14,972 nt of DNA, from NCBI GenBank assembly GCA_913058195.1, contig CAJXPP010000024.1, forward strand, positions 1-14,972, read 5' to 3'. This DNA is from an uncultured Gammaproteobacteria bacterium. Lineage in GTDB: Bacteria; Pseudomonadota; Gammaproteobacteria; Nitrosococcales; Methylophagaceae. How positions within the stretch are numbered: position 1 is the stretch's first letter; each line of letters starts with the position of its first letter. A model generated the notes under the pieces. The model ran no database searches and had not been told where the DNA came from. It worked only from the letters and a program-made list of their open reading frames with translations. The position numbers and the translations under genes are program-made. Positions 14,501 to 14,972 of the stretch are shown piece by piece.

Positions 14501-14706
14501 CTTGCATTATCCATAACCAGAGTTGGTGTAAGTGATAAGGCTAAATGTAAATCACCCTCTAGGTGTAATTGCCGTCCCGTTGCATCTTCAATAGCAGCAG
14601 TAATTCTGTCCTTATGCTGATTAAGGTCAAGTGTTGCCATAAAGATAATTAAAGCAATAACAAGAAATAACACTATACCTGCAAGTATCTTAAAGGTTTT
14701 GACCAC
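11560..14706 (-). CDS. Large AsmA-family protein (inner-membrane anchored, periplasmic)
   Basis: This protein has 1048 residues against about 617 for E. coli AsmA. Order: membrane anchor 7-26; AsmA N-terminal domain about 27-130 (DLNQHKDRITAAIEDATGRQ, the SNASWGS stretch, VAPNILLETNNEGVGNW); repeated modules about 255-335, 372-528, 551-705 and 725-815; acidic Ser/Glu linkers at about 334-366, 529-549 and 705-724; AsmA C-terminal domain about 835-1005 (LNGKFIVKVGDGVI, VVNFDIKDGIARADEGIAIS); Lys/Thr/Pro-rich tail from about 1009. AsmA-like proteins are long periplasmic beta-groove proteins linked to phospholipid traffic between membranes and outer-membrane homeostasis; the exact role here is inferred. 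The GTG start is fixed by AAGGAG 5 bases upstream. The gene is monocistronic, convergent with the ene-reductase. Confidence 0.9.
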   Translation of the reverse strand: MVKTFKILAGIVLFLVIALIIFMATLDLNQHKDRITAAIEDATGRQLHLEGDLHLALSLTPTLVMDNASFSNASWGSKANMVSLDKFEIEVELRPFLSGDLQVNRIILVAPNILLETNNEGVGNWVFASTEEESNEAVEEKLALPSILLHDILIKDATISYNDGVTGEKVTVLIDEMTEKSASADAPMEVVLDLIYNEVPVSLTGTFGPLNQLLANQHSPIDLSVLTNETKLTVKGHILNPMEGKGFNLETKFYADSLDEIATLVASEIPNIEAIKFSATLTEKDDNYSLNTLKFNVGETDLSGDITAKFSGERPALNLKLYSNEFDLTQFMTEPNEELSKIEKPSDVDEESEIAAQEDEQSQDSLSIPSLPFDDIKQRLLLADAIVDITVKQVKTYGATFSDTTITADLQAGNLTFKPSTTIVEQGKLAADVDFNSAKDELNLTLNVDIDSLAKLSELVGIALPDFGHVNVSAELIADKAYYAINNMSINAGNSDVAGEVAIRVGGERPEINAKLTSNMIDVVQLSSQKDEEKQPESQAKQADDSAEVMSLNDLKKILQLFDGNVSLSAKQIKTDSSILTDTNIKVDLQNGDLKVEQLDSNIDGGKVNGNLSFNSSAEKPDFDIKLDIDSLAKLSKIAGNDLPDLSPVNFVGNVSFDKDNYSINTMILKAGETDLSGNASINLANKVPTFKAALSSNLIDLTAFESKEAPEKEENKERIFSEQPLDLAALNSVNATISLKAKKIKTSSLNITKTDISFFLKDGNLVIKPLHTFIAGGELSGNVSLNTAKKSAVLSTDLTLKGLEPKQVAELSDVLTGAKTDVDIKVTGQGKSLSQIMSGLNGKFIVKVGDGVIIDSVTGALGADVLSEMVGLLNPFSESEDSTILNCAVVNFDIKDGIARADEGIAISMDKLNILGDGDINLKNEALDISLKAEPKEGLGISASKFVSLVKLAGTLASPSPVADLGGALSAGASLGTAVATGGLSLVVEGLLDRATADLSPCDTALGIKPKVMPKPKATTATESVKTKPSSSKKVEPVIETNTVEEK
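12262..13593 (-). repeat. Region coding the repeated AsmA modules
   Basis: Protein-level repeats of about 155-180 residues share the pattern SLxAKQIKT...TDTxIxxDLQxGxL...GGxxxGxxSFNS...LDIDSLAKLS...PD...VNxxxx...YxINxMxxxAGxTDLSG. The octamer DIDSLAKL recurs exactly in the second and third modules (residues 449-456 and 628-635). The DNA has diverged, so the duplications are old. Module edges are approximate. Confidence 0.7.
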
Positions 14707-14711
14707 GGTGA

Positions 14712-14717
14712 CTCCTT
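14712..14717 (-). promoter_or_regulatory. Strong ribosome binding site fixing the GTG start of the AsmA-family gene
   Basis: AAGGAG on the minus strand lies 5 bases before GTG (14706). No other start in the anchor region has such a site. Confidence 0.75.
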
Positions 14718-14739
14718 AACATTGAATTGAGTGATATCC

Positions 14740-14745
14740 ATTATA
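14740..14745 (-). promoter_or_regulatory. Possible -10 box of the AsmA-family gene
   Basis: A perfect TATAAT on the minus strand lies 34 bases before the GTG start. No good -35 stands 16-18 bases upstream (ATACCT/TACCTA), so an activator or only weak use is possible. Confidence 0.35.
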
Positions 14746-14921
14746 TGCGAGGTTTTGAACTTAGGTATGAAGGATTAATTAAATTTTTATCAAAAAACCT
14801 GTTGAGCCCTATATAGACTCGTCTAACATCAATTATATTTTAGTTTGAAATACGTACACTATTATCTTGAGTGAGTACATTTAATAATTTCAGATAGAAC
14901 TTTATTTATTACCAAGAAAAA

Positions 14922-14972
14922 GTGGCTAAAGCTAACTTTGAACCTGTAAATATAATTCCCTCAGCTTCCAAT
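14922..14972 (+). CDS. Possible first codons of a divergent gene cut by the right edge
   Basis: From the GTG at 14922 the frame stays open for 17 codons to the edge and reads MAKANFEPVNIIPSASN; the two other plus frames close within this stretch. There is no clear Shine-Dalgarno (AAGAAAAA only), so the call is weak. The rest of the 14707-14972 stretch is AT-rich upstream DNA with a TAGAC-TC-GTCTA inverted repeat near 14816-14827. Confidence 0.15.
   Translation, partial: MAKANFEPVNIIPSASN

Overview
The window looks like chromosomal DNA of a marine-type or methylotroph-like gammaproteobacterium with roughly 40% GC (estimated by eye). HemB has the Pseudomonas-type magnesium active site, there is a YhcB/ZapG-type DUF1043 protein (a gammaproteobacterial family), and CarA, CarB and AroE align with their Escherichia/Pseudomonas homologues. 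A Methylophaga- or Cycloclasticus-like source would fit, but that is a guess. I see no insertion sequence, phage gene, CRISPR array, tRNA or rRNA, and no non-coding stretch longer than 300 bases.

Left part (1-6388), housekeeping. On the minus strand lie carA and carB (carB cut by the left edge), which make carbamoyl phosphate for pyrimidines and arginine. A Nit1-type amidase is read in the same direction upstream of them. Divergent from it on the plus strand are hemB and aroE, which overlap by 4 bases, then zapG/yhcB and a small DUF1232 membrane protein.

Middle part (6395-9658), the most interesting block. It is a tightly coupled minus-strand operon with an outer-membrane porin-like barrel first, then a small secreted PstS-like binding protein (1-base overlap, TAATG), then a membrane diguanylate cyclase (11-base overlap). 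The cyclase has a CHASE8-like periplasmic region, HAMP, PAS and GGDEF domains, and an intact inhibitory site. The three products span outer membrane, periplasm and inner membrane. They look like an envelope-to-c-di-GMP signalling device comparable in logic, but not in parts, to YfiBNR.

Right part (9827-14706). An HxlR-family repressor with a conserved N-terminal cysteine is divergent from an Old Yellow Enzyme (NemA-like ene-reductase). The space between them holds a three-half-site array (TAGTAT / ATACTA / TAGTAT) that is a good operator candidate for an electrophile or quinone response. A strong bidirectional terminator separates the reductase from a convergent, long (1048-residue) AsmA-family protein built from repeated modules joined by acidic linkers. 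The last 266 bases are its upstream region plus possibly the first codons of a divergent gene.
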